Assembly (NCBI GenBank): GCA_963849095.1
Contig: CAWKGA010000008.1
Location: 186,001 to 250,000, forward strand
Reading direction: 5' to 3'
From: JASHUC01 sp963849095
GTDB lineage: Bacteria; Pseudomonadota; Gammaproteobacteria; Steroidobacterales; Steroidobacteraceae
DNA length: 64,000 nt
Under the pieces are notes generated by a model, which saw only the letters and a program-made list of their open reading frames with translations, was not told where the DNA came from and did not search any database. The translations under genes and the position numbers were made by a program. Each line of letters opens with the position of its first letter. The first letter of the stretch is position 1. This document shows, in pieces, positions 24,044 through 31,818 of the stretch.

Positions 24044-24233
24044 GCGGTGCGGCGCGCCCTCCTGAATCTAAAATCGAGCCTGAACAGCATGTTAGCTTGT
24101 ATTCCTGATTTAGTATGCGAGAATTGTCCGTGCGAGGCCGGTCGAGCCCATGACGCACGTCGCCGCGGGCGTTGCCGGACTCTGTAACACTTGACCGTCC
24201 TGGGTCTTACTTCAGAGAGGGGGATAACTCGCG

Positions 24234-26906
24234 ATGTCGAGCTTGCCGCCGGAAACACCAGCGGAGCTTACAGCTTCGGACGTCTTCTCCCCGGAGGCGT
24301 GGGGACGATCGACGCCGGCGGTCCTCGGAATCGATGTCGAATGCACCAAGATCGCGGTGGACCTGCAGAATCTCAGCCGGGACTCCTCGGATGAGTGCAT
24401 CCGCCGCAGCCTCGAGGCCCTGGCGGAGCTCACGGCGAGCGACTGCGCGTTCGTCGCGCTGATCGGCGCCGACCGGCGCTTCGGCGAGATCCATGTCGCG
24501 CGGCGCGGATTCGCCCCCTGCCAGCCCGAAGGCCTGCAGGGAGAGCCCATCTCGAGCTATCCCTGGCTCGAGTCGCGCCTCGGGCACCTCAAGCTCTCGG
24601 AGCTGCGCGACAGCGCCGCGCCCCGCCACGACCAGCTCGCCGAGGCCCGGCGCTGCTCCGAGCTGCAGCTCGGCTCGATCCTGTTCGTCGCCTTCGGCCG
24701 CGAGAGCGAGCCGACCGGTATTCTCGCGCTCGCGCGCGTCCAGCCTCGCGGACCCTGGGACGTGAACCTGCAGCTGCTGCTGAAGCTCCTCGGAACGAGC
24801 CTCGGCACGGGTCTCGAGCGGCTGCGGCTCGGACACCGGCTCGCGAGGCTCGAGGAGCGCGTGAGCCGCTCACAGGCGGTCGCCAACGATGGACTGTGGG
24901 ACCTCGACGTGGAGCGCAACGAGGTCTACTTCTCCCCGCGCTGGAAGGCGATGCTCGGCTACGGCGAGGACGAGCTGCGCGATTCGCCCGACTGGCGCAA
25001 TCTGGTTCATCCCGACGACTTGACGCGCGTGCAGGCGGCGATCCGCGATCACGTCGCGGGCAAAACCCCGATCTTCGAGAGCGTACACCGCATGCGCCAC
25101 CGCAGCGGCGAGTGGCGCTGGGTGCAGAGCCGCGCCCAGGCCCGGGTGGACGCTCATGGGCGCCTGCTGCGTCTCGTCGGGGTGGAGCTCGACATCACGG
25201 AGCGCAAGATCTACGAGGACGCGCTGTTCCGCGAGAAGGAGAGCGCGCAGATCACGCTGCAATCGATCGGAGACGGCGTGATCACGACCGATGCGAGCTC
25301 GGTGATCGACTACATCAATCCGGTCGCCGCGGAGCTCACCGGGTGGCGCCTCGAGGACGCGATGGGCCGTCCGGTCGAGGAGATCTTTCGCGCCTTCCAC
25401 GAGGAGACCTGCGAGCCGCTCGAGAACCCGCTCTCCGTCTCCATCCGCCGCGTCCGGCCCATCAAGTCGGTGCGGCCGATGCTGCTCATCCGCCGCGACG
25501 GCAACGAGCTGTACGTGGAGGCGACGGCCGCTCCCATCCGCGACGGACAGGGGCACGTGGGCGGCGGCGTGCTCGTCTTCCACGACGTGAGCGAGTCGCG
25601 CGAGCTCAACCGCCGGCTCTCCTACCACGCGAGCCACGACCTGCTGACGGGGCTCGTCAACCGGCGCGAGCTCGAGAGCCGCATCGAGCGGGCCTTGAAG
25701 AGCGCCAAGGCGCGCGAGGGGTCCTTCGCGCTCTGCTATCTCGACATCGATCAGTTCAAGATCATCAACGACACCTGCGGGCACAGCGCGGGCGATGCGC
25801 TCCTCGGGCAGGTCGGAGCGCTCCTGAAGAGCAAGGTCCGCTGGCGCGATACGCTCTCGAGGCTCGGCGGGGATGAGTTCGGGATCCTCCTCGAGAGCTG
25901 CTCGCTCGATGAGGCGCTGCGCCTCGCGGAGCTGCTCCGCGAGGCCGTGCGCAACTTTCGCTTCACCTGGGAGGACCGGGTGTTTCGACTCGGGGCGAGC
26001 GTCGGAGTCGTCCCGATCTCGGCCGACAACGAGGATGTCGCCTCGATTCTCTCGGCGGCGGATAGCGCCTGCGCCGCGGCCAAGGAAGCCGGCCGCAACC
26101 GCGTCCATAGCTTTGCGGAGAACGACGTCGAGCTGATGCGGCGCCGCCGCGAGATGCAGTGGGCTGCGCGCATCAACGCCGCACTCGAGGAGGACCGCTT
26201 CGAGCTCTACCGCATGCAGATCCAGCCGCTGCAGCGCGTCGAGACAGGGGCGCACTACGAGCTGCTGCTGCGCCTGCGCGATGAGAACGGGCGCATCGTC
26301 TCCCCCGAGAGCTTCATCGCGGCGGCGGAGCGCTACGCGATCACGCCGGCCATCGACCGCTGGGTCATCGAGAACGCGTTCCGGTGGCTCGTCTCCGAGG
26401 CGGACGAGCGCGAGAGGTTGAAGCTCTGCTCGATCAACCTCTCCGGCCAGAGCCTCGGGGACGACAAGTTCCTGCCGTTCGTCATCGACCAGTTCCACCG
26501 CAGCGGGCTCGACGCCTCGAAGATCTGCTTCGAGATCACGGAGACCGCCGCCGTCGCCTCCTTCTCGCAGGCGAACCGCTTCATCCAGGCCTTGAAGGAG
26601 CTCGGCTGCAAGTTCGCGCTCGATGACTTCGGCCGGGGGCTCTCCTCGTTCGGGTACCTGAAGCACTTCCCCGTGGACTTCCTCAAGATCGACGGCAGCT
26701 TCGTGCGCGAGATCCTGCGCGATCCCATCGACCGGGAGATGGTGCGCTCCATCAACGAGATCGGGCACCTGACCGGCAAGCAGACCGTCGCCGAGTTCGC
26801 CGAGAACGCCGAGATCATCCAGATGCTGACGAGTCTCGGCGTCGACTACGCGCAAGGCTACGGCGTCGCGCAGCCGCAGCGCGTGCTCAAGTCGGCCGTC
26901 GCGTAG
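24234..26906 (+). CDS. GAF-PAS-PAS-GGDEF-EAL cyclic-di-GMP signalling protein
   Basis: An 890-residue cytoplasmic sensor. A GAF-like domain (about 55-210) is followed by PAS/PAC units (about 215-330, ending VGVELDITERK; and 340-460, ending VFHDVSESRE). The GGDEF domain (about 465-630) has an intact LGGDEF at 544-549 and an RxxD inhibitory site (RWRD) just before it. The EAL domain (about 645-885) has ELL at 676 (EAL signature), NLSGQSL, FEITET, LDDFGRGLSSFGYLK, KIDGSFV and AQGYGVAQP. Both catalytic centres look usable, so it may make and break c-di-GMP. GAGAGGGGG lies about 10 bases before the ATG. Confidence 0.92.
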   Translation: MSSLPPETPAELTASDVFSPEAWGRSTPAVLGIDVECTKIAVDLQNLSRDSSDECIRRSLEALAELTASDCAFVALIGADRRFGEIHVARRGFAPCQPEGLQGEPISSYPWLESRLGHLKLSELRDSAAPRHDQLAEARRCSELQLGSILFVAFGRESEPTGILALARVQPRGPWDVNLQLLLKLLGTSLGTGLERLRLGHRLARLEERVSRSQAVANDGLWDLDVERNEVYFSPRWKAMLGYGEDELRDSPDWRNLVHPDDLTRVQAAIRDHVAGKTPIFESVHRMRHRSGEWRWVQSRAQARVDAHGRLLRLVGVELDITERKIYEDALFREKESAQITLQSIGDGVITTDASSVIDYINPVAAELTGWRLEDAMGRPVEEIFRAFHEETCEPLENPLSVSIRRVRPIKSVRPMLLIRRDGNELYVEATAAPIRDGQGHVGGGVLVFHDVSESRELNRRLSYHASHDLLTGLVNRRELESRIERALKSAKAREGSFALCYLDIDQFKIINDTCGHSAGDALLGQVGALLKSKVRWRDTLSRLGGDEFGILLESCSLDEALRLAELLREAVRNFRFTWEDRVFRLGASVGVVPISADNEDVASILSAADSACAAAKEAGRNRVHSFAENDVELMRRRREMQWAARINAALEEDRFELYRMQIQPLQRVETGAHYELLLRLRDENGRIVSPESFIAAAERYAITPAIDRWVIENAFRWLVSEADERERLKLCSINLSGQSLGDDKFLPFVIDQFHRSGLDASKICFEITETAAVASFSQANRFIQALKELGCKFALDDFGRGLSSFGYLKHFPVDFLKIDGSFVREILRDPIDREMVRSINEIGHLTGKQTVAEFAENAEIIQMLTSLGVDYAQGYGVAQPQRVLKSAVA

Positions 26907-26934
26907 CGCGCCCTCAGGGGCTCCCAGGCGGCGT

Positions 26935-27801
26935 CTAGCGTCCCGAGAACTCGAGCCGCATCGAGAGGTCCACGGCGCGCACGTGCTTGGTCAGGCCGCC
27001 CACGGAGACGTAGTCCACGCCGGTCTCGGCGATGGCCCGCACCGTCTCGAGGGTGACGCTGCCGGAGGCCTCGAGCTTGATCGGCGCGCGCGACTCGCGC
27101 ACGCGCGTCACGGCGGCGCGCAGGTCGGCGAGGCCGAAGTCATCGAGCAGGACGATATCGGGCCCCGCCGTGAGCGCCTCCTCGAGCTCGCTCAACGATT
27201 CGACCTCGACCTCCACCCGCAGCGGGCCGCCGAGCCGCCGAGCCGCGGCGACGGCTGCCGAGAGCGAGCCGGCCGCCGCAATGTGGTTCTCCTTCACGAG
27301 GATCATGTCGTGGAGGCCCATGCGATGGTTGCGGGCGCAGCCGCAACGCACGGCGTATTTCTGAGCGGTGCGCAGACCCGGAAGAGTCTTGCGGGTGTCG
27401 AGGACCGTGCAGCCGGTGCCCGCGACGGCATCCACGAAGCGCCGTGCGGCCGTCGCCACGCCGGACAGCAGCTGCAGGAAGTTGAGCGCCGTGCGCTCGC
27501 CGGTGAGAACGGGGCGCGCGGGGCCCTCCACGCGCAGCACGGTCTCGCCGGCCCGGATCCGCTCGCCATCCTCGGTGAGCCAGGTGAGCGCGATCCGCGG
27601 ATCGAGCTGGCGGAACACCTCGACGACCCAGGGCGCGCCGCAGAGGATGGCCTCCTCGCGAGTGACGACCTCGCCCCGGACGAGCTCGGCCTCCGGCACC
27701 AGGCTTGCCGTTGCATCTCCGCTGCCGACATCCTCCCGCAGCGCCGCCGAGACCTGCAGGCTGATATCCGGTGGAACGTGAAGACGGCTGGTGGTATCCA
27801 T
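26935..27801 (-). CDS. nadC: Nicotinate-nucleotide pyrophosphorylase (carboxylating)
   Basis: The 288-residue enzyme turns quinolinate and PRPP into nicotinate mononucleotide in NAD synthesis. Signature blocks are LREDVGSGDATA, GERTALNFLQLLSGVAT, LDTRKTLPGLRTAQKYAVRCGCARNHRMGL (split here by function: DTRKT and KYAV bind substrate), LVKENHI, VEVEVE, LLDDFGL, LEASGSV and GVDYVSVGGLTK. The start ATG 27801 gives a normal N-terminus. The gene converges on the GGDEF/EAL gene 28 bp away, and no nad partner is adjacent. Confidence 0.95.
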   Translation of the reverse strand: MDTTSRLHVPPDISLQVSAALREDVGSGDATASLVPEAELVRGEVVTREEAILCGAPWVVEVFRQLDPRIALTWLTEDGERIRAGETVLRVEGPARPVLTGERTALNFLQLLSGVATAARRFVDAVAGTGCTVLDTRKTLPGLRTAQKYAVRCGCARNHRMGLHDMILVKENHIAAAGSLSAAVAAARRLGGPLRVEVEVESLSELEEALTAGPDIVLLDDFGLADLRAAVTRVRESRAPIKLEASGSVTLETVRAIAETGVDYVSVGGLTKHVRAVDLSMRLEFSGR

Positions 27802-27978
27802 GTCAGTGCTCCGTTCGCCCCGCGAGCGCTGCAGCGCCCAAGCTCGAGCGGAAGCGTTGCCGAGTTTGAAGAATAGGCCAGGCCCCCCCATAATTCAACG
27901 GCGGTGCCGGACCGGCTGTATTCTGGTATGAGCGGGTCCGGGTCGCGCTACCGCGCAGCCCGAGACAGGAGAACACAG

Positions 27979-28302
27979 ATGGACGTCGAGGATCGTATCA
28001 AGGCCCAGCTTTCGTCGGGGCCGGTGGTGCTCTTCATGAAAGGCACGCCGGATTTCCCGCAATGCGGCTTCTCGGCCCAGGCCGTCGCGGCTCTGCGCGC
28101 GTGCGGAGCGCAGTTCAAGACCGTCGACATTTTCGAGGATCCCGAGCTGCGCGAGGCGCTCAAGCATTACTCCAACTGGCCCACCTATCCGCAGCTCTAC
28201 GTGAACGGGGAGCTCCTGGGGGGCTGCGACATCGCGCTCGAGATGTATCGGAGCGGTGAGCTCAAGAAGCTTCTCGCGGAAGCAGGCGCCGTCACGGCGT
28301 AA
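27979..28302 (+). CDS. grxD: Monothiol glutaredoxin Grx4
   Basis: The 107-residue protein carries the monothiol active site CGFS within KGTPDFPQCGFSAQAV, the glutathione-binding WPTYPQLYVNGE and GGCDIALEM. Grx4-type proteins bind a glutathione-ligated 2Fe-2S cluster and pass it to target proteins, often with BolA. ATG 27979 is preceded by AGGAGA eight bases away, which decides the start over upstream frames. It is divergent from nadC and stands alone, converging on rnt with an 11-bp gap. Confidence 0.95.
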   Translation: MDVEDRIKAQLSSGPVVLFMKGTPDFPQCGFSAQAVAALRACGAQFKTVDIFEDPELREALKHYSNWPTYPQLYVNGELLGGCDIALEMYRSGELKKLLAEAGAVTA

Positions 28303-28313
28303 GCGCCCCCCGG

Positions 28314-29045
28314 TCACGATTCCAATTTAGGGTCGTCCTCCTCGAGCGGCTCGGTCGGCGCCCGCAGCCAGCCGAGCGCGCACGCCCGCCGTTGCGCCTG
28401 CGAGTAGCTCTCCCCCATCTTGTTGCAGACGTGGCAGAACAGATCCGCTGTCCGCTCCGCGTCGTAGACAGCCGAGTGCGCCTGGCTCGCGTCCCAGTCG
28501 ATGCCGGCGACGGTGACCGCTTTGGCGAGCACCGTCTGCCCGAGGGCGGCGCCGGCGAGCGTCGCGGTGTCGAAGCAGGAGAAGGGGTGGAAGGGATTGC
28601 GCTTCACCTCCCCCCGCGCGGCGGCGGCGTTCACGAATCCGAGGTCGAACGCCGCGTTGTGCCCGACCAGGATGGCGCGCCGGCAGTCGTAGGCGCGCGC
28701 CGCATGGCGCACCTCGCGGAAGACTCTGAGGAGGGCGTCGCGCTCCGGGAGCGCCGGGCGCAGGGGATGGAACGGATCGATGCCGTTCACGCTGAGCGCG
28801 GCGGCATCGAGGCGCGCTCCCGGGAACGGCTGCACGTGATAGCTCACGGTCGCGCCGCGCTTGAGCACGCCGCTCGCGTCCATGTCGATGAGGACCGCCG
28901 CGATCTCGAGCAGCGCATCGGTGGCGGCATGGAACCCGCCGGTCTCCACGTCGATGACGACGGGAAGGAAGCCCCGGAATCGGTGTGCCATGATCGGGCC
29001 CGGCGCCGGCCGTGCGGTGGCGATGTTCGCGGGTATCTCGCTCAT
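28314..29045 (-). CDS. rnt: Ribonuclease T
   Basis: A 243-residue DEDDh exonuclease that trims 3' ends of tRNA and other stable RNAs. The catalytic motifs are VVIDVETGGF (DxE), VGHNAAFDLGF (Asp) and HSAVYDAERTADLF (His and Asp). The C-terminal 25 residues are an acidic, non-conserved tail. The ATG overlaps the pyrC stop (ATGA), so it is the last gene of the aminopeptidase-pyrC-rnt run. A pyrC-rnt neighbourhood is known in gammaproteobacteria. Confidence 0.94.
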   Translation of the reverse strand: MSEIPANIATARPAPGPIMAHRFRGFLPVVIDVETGGFHAATDALLEIAAVLIDMDASGVLKRGATVSYHVQPFPGARLDAAALSVNGIDPFHPLRPALPERDALLRVFREVRHAARAYDCRRAILVGHNAAFDLGFVNAAAARGEVKRNPFHPFSCFDTATLAGAALGQTVLAKAVTVAGIDWDASQAHSAVYDAERTADLFCHVCNKMGESYSQAQRRACALGWLRAPTEPLEEDDPKLES

Positions 29046-30091
29046 GCGGCCATCCGCCAGGCCACGGTCTCACCGGCCCGCAGCGGCACGAGCTCCTCGG
29101 GCCCGAACGGGTAAGTTTCCGGCACTCTCCACGGTTCTCTGCGGAGGGTGATCTCCTCTGTGTTGCGCGGCAGCCCGTAGAAATCGGCGCCGAATTCCGA
29201 CGCAAAGCCCTGCAGCGCCTCGAGCCGGCCCGCGGTCTCGAAGACCTCCGCATAAAGCTCGATGGCGGCGTGGGCGCTGAAGATTCCCGCGCAGCCGCAT
29301 GCCGACTCCTTCGCGCTTCGCGCGTGAGGCGCGCTGTCGGTGCCGAGGAAGAACCGCGCATCGCCGCTCACGGCCGCTGCGACGAGCGCCGCCCGATCGG
29401 CCGAGGTCTTGAGCACGGGGAGGCAGAAATGATGCGGGCGGATGCCGCCGGTGAAGAGCGCGTTGCGGTCGAGCAGCAGATGCTGCGGTGTGATCGTTGC
29501 GGCGATCCCCGGCCGCGCGGCGCGCACGAAGTCGACGGCGCGGGCCGTGGTGATGTGCTCCAGGACGATGCGCAGCCGCGGGTGGCGGTGCGCGAGCGGC
29601 GCGAGCACCTCATCGATGAAGCGCGCTTCCCGGTCGAAGATGTCCGTGGCGGCCTCCGTCACCTCGCCGTGGACCTGCAGCACCATCCGCGCCTCGCTCA
29701 TGCGCTCGAGCACCGGATCGATCCGCCGCACATCAGTGACTCCCGACTCCGAGTGGGTCGTCGCACCCGCCGGGTACAGCTTCAAGCCGAAGATGCGCCC
29801 GCTGTCGCGCGCACGGTCCACCTCCGTGGGAGCGGTCCGGTCGGTGAGGTAGAGCGTCATGAGCGGCTGGAACGCTGAGCCGCCGGGAAGGCTCGAGCAG
29901 ATTCGACCGCGATAGGCGAGCGCAAGCTCCGTCGTGGTGACGGGAGGCTGCAGGTTGGGCATGACGATCGCGCGGGCGAACCTCGTGGTCGTGAAGGGCA
30001 GCACCGCGCGCATCGGCTCACCGTCGCGCAGATGCAGATGCCAGTCGTCCGGGCGCCGCAGCTTCAATGCGCTTGCTTGGCGTTTGCTCAT
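29042..30091 (-). CDS. pyrC: Dihydroorotase (class II)
   Basis: The 349-residue zinc enzyme cyclises carbamoyl-aspartate in pyrimidine synthesis. Metal ligands are seen in DDWHLHLRDG (HxH), LKLYPAGATT (carboxylated Lys), LQVHGEV and LEHITT (His), and FFLGTDSAPH (Asp). Length and N-terminus match E. coli PyrC. ATGA overlaps join it to the aminopeptidase upstream and rnt downstream. Confidence 0.96.
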   Translation of the reverse strand: MSKRQASALKLRRPDDWHLHLRDGEPMRAVLPFTTTRFARAIVMPNLQPPVTTTELALAYRGRICSSLPGGSAFQPLMTLYLTDRTAPTEVDRARDSGRIFGLKLYPAGATTHSESGVTDVRRIDPVLERMSEARMVLQVHGEVTEAATDIFDREARFIDEVLAPLAHRHPRLRIVLEHITTARAVDFVRAARPGIAATITPQHLLLDRNALFTGGIRPHHFCLPVLKTSADRAALVAAAVSGDARFFLGTDSAPHARSAKESACGCAGIFSAHAAIELYAEVFETAGRLEALQGFASEFGADFYGLPRNTEEITLRREPWRVPETYPFGPEELVPLRAGETVAWRMAA

Positions 30092-31605
30092 TGCGGCGAC
30101 TTGAGCGTATCGAGCACGCGAGTCTTCAGGATCAGCTCGAGCGCATACCGTACACCGAAGCCCGTCACATCGGTACGGATGTCCCCGAGACCCCCGGAGC
30201 GCACCGCGGAGGAGAGATCCATGTGCACCCAGGGAACACCCGCGGGCACGAATCGGCTCAAGAACCGCGCCGCGAGGATGTGGTCGCCTTTCGCCTCGGG
30301 CGAGCACTGCAGGACATCGGCGACCTTGCTCTCGAGGTCGGAGTCGTAATCGGCGTCGAGCGGAAAATTCCACACCCGCTCGCCGCTCGCGCGACCCGCC
30401 GCGGCCAGCGTCTCCGCGAGGCGGGGCTCGTTCGTGAACACACCGCTCATCCGCTCCGTGAGCGCGTATACGCACGTCCCGGTGAGGGTTCCGAAGTCGA
30501 TCATCAGGCGCGGCCGCGTGCGGCCCGCGAGCGCGAGCGCATCGGCGAGCACCATGCGCCCCTCGGCATCCGTGTGGATCACCTGGATGGTCGTGCCGTT
30601 CGCTGCGCGCACCACCTCCTGCGGCCGATATGCGCGCGGGCCGATCGAGTTCTCGGTGACGGCGATCCAGGCGTCCGCCGCGAGCGGCGCGCGCAACCGG
30701 GAGAGCGCGGCGAGCGTCGCGAGCGCCACGGCGCTGCCCGCCATGTCGGTGTGCATGTCGAGCATCGCGCGGTGCGGCTTCAAGTTGGTGCCGCCGGTGT
30801 CGAACAGAATCCCCTTGCCGACGAGCGCCACATCCGGAGGCCCGCGCCGCCGGCCGGGCCGGTAGGCGAGATGAGCGATCCCGGCCGTTCGCTCGGCGTT
30901 GCCGCGCGACACGGCGAGAAAGGCGCCGGCGCCGAGGCGCTCGAGGGCCGGCTCGCCGAGCCACCGTGCTGCGAGGCGGTGCTTGCGCGCGAGCGCGGCG
31001 ATGAAGCGACGGTACGAGCGCGCATCGAGCACGTTGGGCGGCAGGGTGGTGAGAAAGCGGGCGATATTGTTGCCGCTCGCAGCCGCTTCGATATAAGGCA
31101 GATCGATGCGTGCGCCGTCGACCAGCTCGATGCGGCGGAGTCTACGCCGCGCCGGGGACGGCTTACGGAAGGCGGGCAGCTCGAATGCGTGGGCGAGAGC
31201 GGCAGAGAGCAGAGCGCCGAGCGCACCGGCGGCGCCGTTTCGCGCGGGCGCGGCGAGCGCGAGCCGTTCGGGCTCGCGGGAGTCGGCCTCCTTTAGCATA
31301 CGGCCCGCGAGTGCCCGAGTCTCGAAGGCGCTCGCGCCTCGCGGCAGGACGCCGAGCACCGCCCGGGTCTCGCGGGCATTCGCGAGCGTCGCGCTGCGCA
31401 CCGCTCCGCCCGCGGGGATGGGAAGGGCGCGGAGCCTGCGCCAGCGCTCGCCGTGCGGCAGACGAGCAAGGAGCGCGTCGTCGGCCTCTTCCGGTAGAAT
31501 CGTGAGTATCGCGTCGAGATCGGCCGCGGCGCGCTCGCTCAAATGCCCGCGATGCGCCACGCCGGGAGACCTCGGCAGTGGGGGCAGGGACAGGGCCGAC
31601 ATCAT
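30088..31605 (-). CDS. Leucyl aminopeptidase family (M17) protein
   Basis: This protein of about 505 residues has a divergent N-terminal half and an M17 catalytic half. Metal and catalytic residues are in LVGKGILFDTGGTNLKP (Lys, Asp, Lys), DMHTDMAGSAVAL (Asp) and HTDAEGRMVLADAL (Asp, Glu, Arg); TLTGTC replaces the usual TLTGAC. It probably removes N-terminal amino acids in the cytoplasm. Two neighbouring ATGs (31605, 31602) are possible. It differs enough from PepA (for example HTDMAG instead of YDMGG) to suggest a subfamily; a separate pepA may exist elsewhere. Translation is coupled to pyrC by ATGA. Confidence 0.88.
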   Translation of the reverse strand: MMSALSLPPLPRSPGVAHRGHLSERAAADLDAILTILPEEADDALLARLPHGERWRRLRALPIPAGGAVRSATLANARETRAVLGVLPRGASAFETRALAGRMLKEADSREPERLALAAPARNGAAGALGALLSAALAHAFELPAFRKPSPARRRLRRIELVDGARIDLPYIEAAASGNNIARFLTTLPPNVLDARSYRRFIAALARKHRLAARWLGEPALERLGAGAFLAVSRGNAERTAGIAHLAYRPGRRRGPPDVALVGKGILFDTGGTNLKPHRAMLDMHTDMAGSAVALATLAALSRLRAPLAADAWIAVTENSIGPRAYRPQEVVRAANGTTIQVIHTDAEGRMVLADALALAGRTRPRLMIDFGTLTGTCVYALTERMSGVFTNEPRLAETLAAAGRASGERVWNFPLDADYDSDLESKVADVLQCSPEAKGDHILAARFLSRFVPAGVPWVHMDLSSAVRSGGLGDIRTDVTGFGVRYALELILKTRVLDTLKSPQ

Positions 31606-31688
31606 TCGCGGACGGCGTGGCTGCACTGCGGGCACCACGCACGCTCACGGCTCGGTTGCTTGACCGTCGGCAGTGAAATCCGGATCAT
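31602..31688 (-). CDS. Possible 28-residue CxxC peptide coupled to the aminopeptidase
   Basis: ATG 31688 opens a short frame whose stop TGA overlaps the aminopeptidase ATG (ATGA). The peptide is basic and ends with ERAWCPQCSHAVRE, with one CxxC pair. It is too short for a full zinc ribbon, and its ribosome site is weak. It could be a small metal-binding protein, a leader peptide controlling the operon, or chance. Confidence 0.3.
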   Translation of the reverse strand: MIRISLPTVKQPSRERAWCPQCSHAVRE

Positions 31689-31818
31689 GGGTGGGCTTTG
31701 TTCGGACGATACGATTTCACGCGGATTAGCTTTCCGCATCCTAGCACAGCAGCCGCGCGCGCCCGCCGCGCTCAAGTCCGATCGGGATCGGCGGCGGCCT
31801 GGTTGAGTGGCTTCCCTC

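Noticed and set aside
24870..26855. Long open frame antisense to the GGDEF/EAL gene
   Set aside because: Same cause; no protein-family features, while the sense strand encodes complete domains.
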